From positions 1 through 6,605 of the forward strand of contig CAJVWY010000066.1 in NCBI GenBank assembly GCA_913009925.1: a DNA stretch of 6,605 nucleotides. The letters are read 5' to 3'. A program made the position numbers and the translations under genes. Position 1 is the stretch's first letter. Every line of letters begins with the position of its first letter. Of this stretch, positions 5,941 to 6,605 are shown piece by piece. The stretch comes from an uncultured bacterium. GTDB lineage: Bacteria; Actinomycetota; Thermoleophilia; BMS3ABIN01. A model generated the notes under the pieces. That model was not told the DNA's origin and searched no databases. It saw only the letters and a program-made list of their open reading frames with translations.

Positions 5941-6501
5941 ATGGCTCAGCAAGAACTAAAGGACTGGCTGAAGGCCAGGGTCTCACCCCGGCGGTTTCTG
6001 CACAGCATGGGCGTGCGTGAGGTGGTGGCAGAGCTGGCGCGGCTGCATGGCGTGGACGCTGAACCGTTGATGAAGGCGGCGTTGCTGCATGACTGCGCCC
6101 GGGAGTTACCCGACGAGGAGATGCTGGCCCGGGCGGTGGAGTGGGGGGTTCCCATAAGGGATGTGGACCGTGAAAGTCCGGTGCTGCTTCATGGCAGGCT
6201 GGCGGTTGAGACAGCCAGGCGCGAACTGGGCATCGATGATCCGCGGGTAGCCAGCGCCGTCCTCTATCATACGGCCGGTCATCCGGACATGAGCCTCTCC
6301 GACAAGCTGTTCTTCCTTTCCGATCATATCGAGCCCACGCGCGATTTCACCTGGGTCGGTGAACTGAAGGCGATGGCGCGGGAAGACGTGAACAGAGCCA
6401 TGCTCATGGCCATAGATATCAACCTGAAGCATCTGCGGGCCACGGGTAAGGTAATCGATCCGCACACGCTGGAATTAAGGGATGTGTTGACGGACCGCTG
6501 A
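5941..6501 (+). CDS. yqeK: YqeK-family HD-domain bis(5'-nucleosyl)-tetraphosphatase (symmetrical)
   Basis: A 186-residue cytoplasmic HD-domain phosphohydrolase. YqeK proteins split diadenosine tetraphosphate (Ap4A), a stress-linked nucleotide, into two ADP and replace ApaH in many bacteria. The metal ligands and family motifs are in order: RRFLHS with H21, LLHDCA with H50-D51, SPVLLHG with H84, YHTAGH with H110, and LSDHIEPTR with D128. Length and motif spacing fit the family's usual 185-200 residues. ATG 5941 is the only reasonable start: an in-frame stop is at 5926-5928 and the RxxHS motif would be lost from the next Met (M23). There is no Shine-Dalgarno sequence, and a -10-like TAAAAT ends ten bases before the ATG, suggesting a leaderless or very short-leader mRNA. 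YqeK genes usually sit between nadD and rsfS; nadD is not upstream here, and the contig ends before rsfS could be seen. Confidence 0.94.
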   Translation: MAQQELKDWLKARVSPRRFLHSMGVREVVAELARLHGVDAEPLMKAALLHDCARELPDEEMLARAVEWGVPIRDVDRESPVLLHGRLAVETARRELGIDDPRVASAVLYHTAGHPDMSLSDKLFFLSDHIEPTRDFTWVGELKAMAREDVNRAMLMAIDINLKHLRATGKVIDPHTLELRDVLTDR

Positions 6502-6532
6502 AGCTGTACTTCAGATATCCTGTTCGCTGTCC

Positions 6533-6605
6533 AGATCGGAAGAGCGTCGTGTAGGGAAAGAGTGTAGATCTCGGTGGGCGCCGTATCATTAAAAAAAAAA
6601 ATAGT
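6533..6605. other. Sequencing-adapter artefact (Illumina TruSeq universal adapter, reverse complement) plus poly-A
   Basis: From AGATCGGAAGAGCGTCGTGT at 6533 through CCGTATCATT at 6590, the 58 bases match the reverse complement of the TruSeq universal (P5) adapter as I remember it, with one difference: G instead of T at 6578. Positions 6591-6601 are eleven A, followed by TAGT, the usual read-through noise past the end of an adapter. Genomic sequence therefore stops at 6532. Nothing biological should be called here. Confidence 0.97.

Noticed and set aside
6498..6514. CTGAAG...CTTCAG inverted repeat at the yqeK stop codon as a terminator
   Set aside because: The stem is only 6 bp, not GC-rich, and no T-run follows; chance is a good explanation.
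6591..6601. Poly-A run as a biological tail or promoter element
   Set aside because: It directly follows the adapter sequence and is sequencing read-through.

Overview
The window looks like one end-to-end contig from a GC-rich, probably anaerobic bacterium. Its genes suggest a single-membrane (Gram-positive type) cell: YqeK instead of ApaH, a MarR-MMPL exporter pair, a small lipoprotein, AGGAG-type ribosome sites and a stand-alone superoxide reductase. A deep-branching Actinomycetota, a high-GC Bacillota or a Chloroflexota lineage would all fit. The sequence alone does not decide between them.

Layout. Positions 2-601 (+) hold the 3' part of an RhlE-type DEAD-box RNA helicase cut by the left edge, followed by a strong intrinsic terminator (629-658). 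An AT-rich control region (666-705) has an extended -10 box overlapped by two CATATG-centred palindromes. It drives a two-gene operon: a MarR repressor (743-1243) and a 769-residue MMPL/RND exporter (1256-3565). Convergent to this, 11 bp away, is a superoxide reductase gene (3577-3951, -). A 247-bp divergent control region with three copies of a TCCAARTT inverted-repeat element separates it from a Nudix hydrolase gene (4199-4834, +, TTG start). A possible 16-codon ORF and a lipoprotein gene (4922-5380, +) follow. The lipoprotein gene overlaps tail-to-tail by 13 bp with an unrecognised glycine-rich gene (5368-5805, -). That gene is divergent from yqeK (5941-6501, +), whose upstream region has four TAAA elements exactly 11 bp apart and no Shine-Dalgarno site.

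The last 73 bases (6533-6605) are not genomic. They match the reverse complement of the Illumina TruSeq universal adapter with one mismatch, then run into poly-A.

Functional theme. The regulated parts are a self-contained drug/lipid efflux operon under its own repressor, and a superoxide-detoxification gene sharing a control region with a nucleotide-diphosphate-cleaving Nudix enzyme. Together with YqeK (Ap4A hydrolase) this gives two nucleotide-cleaning enzymes and an oxygen-defence enzyme, a loose stress-response flavour that is inference only. I see no CRISPR, mobile element, tRNA, rRNA or clearly new multi-gene system.
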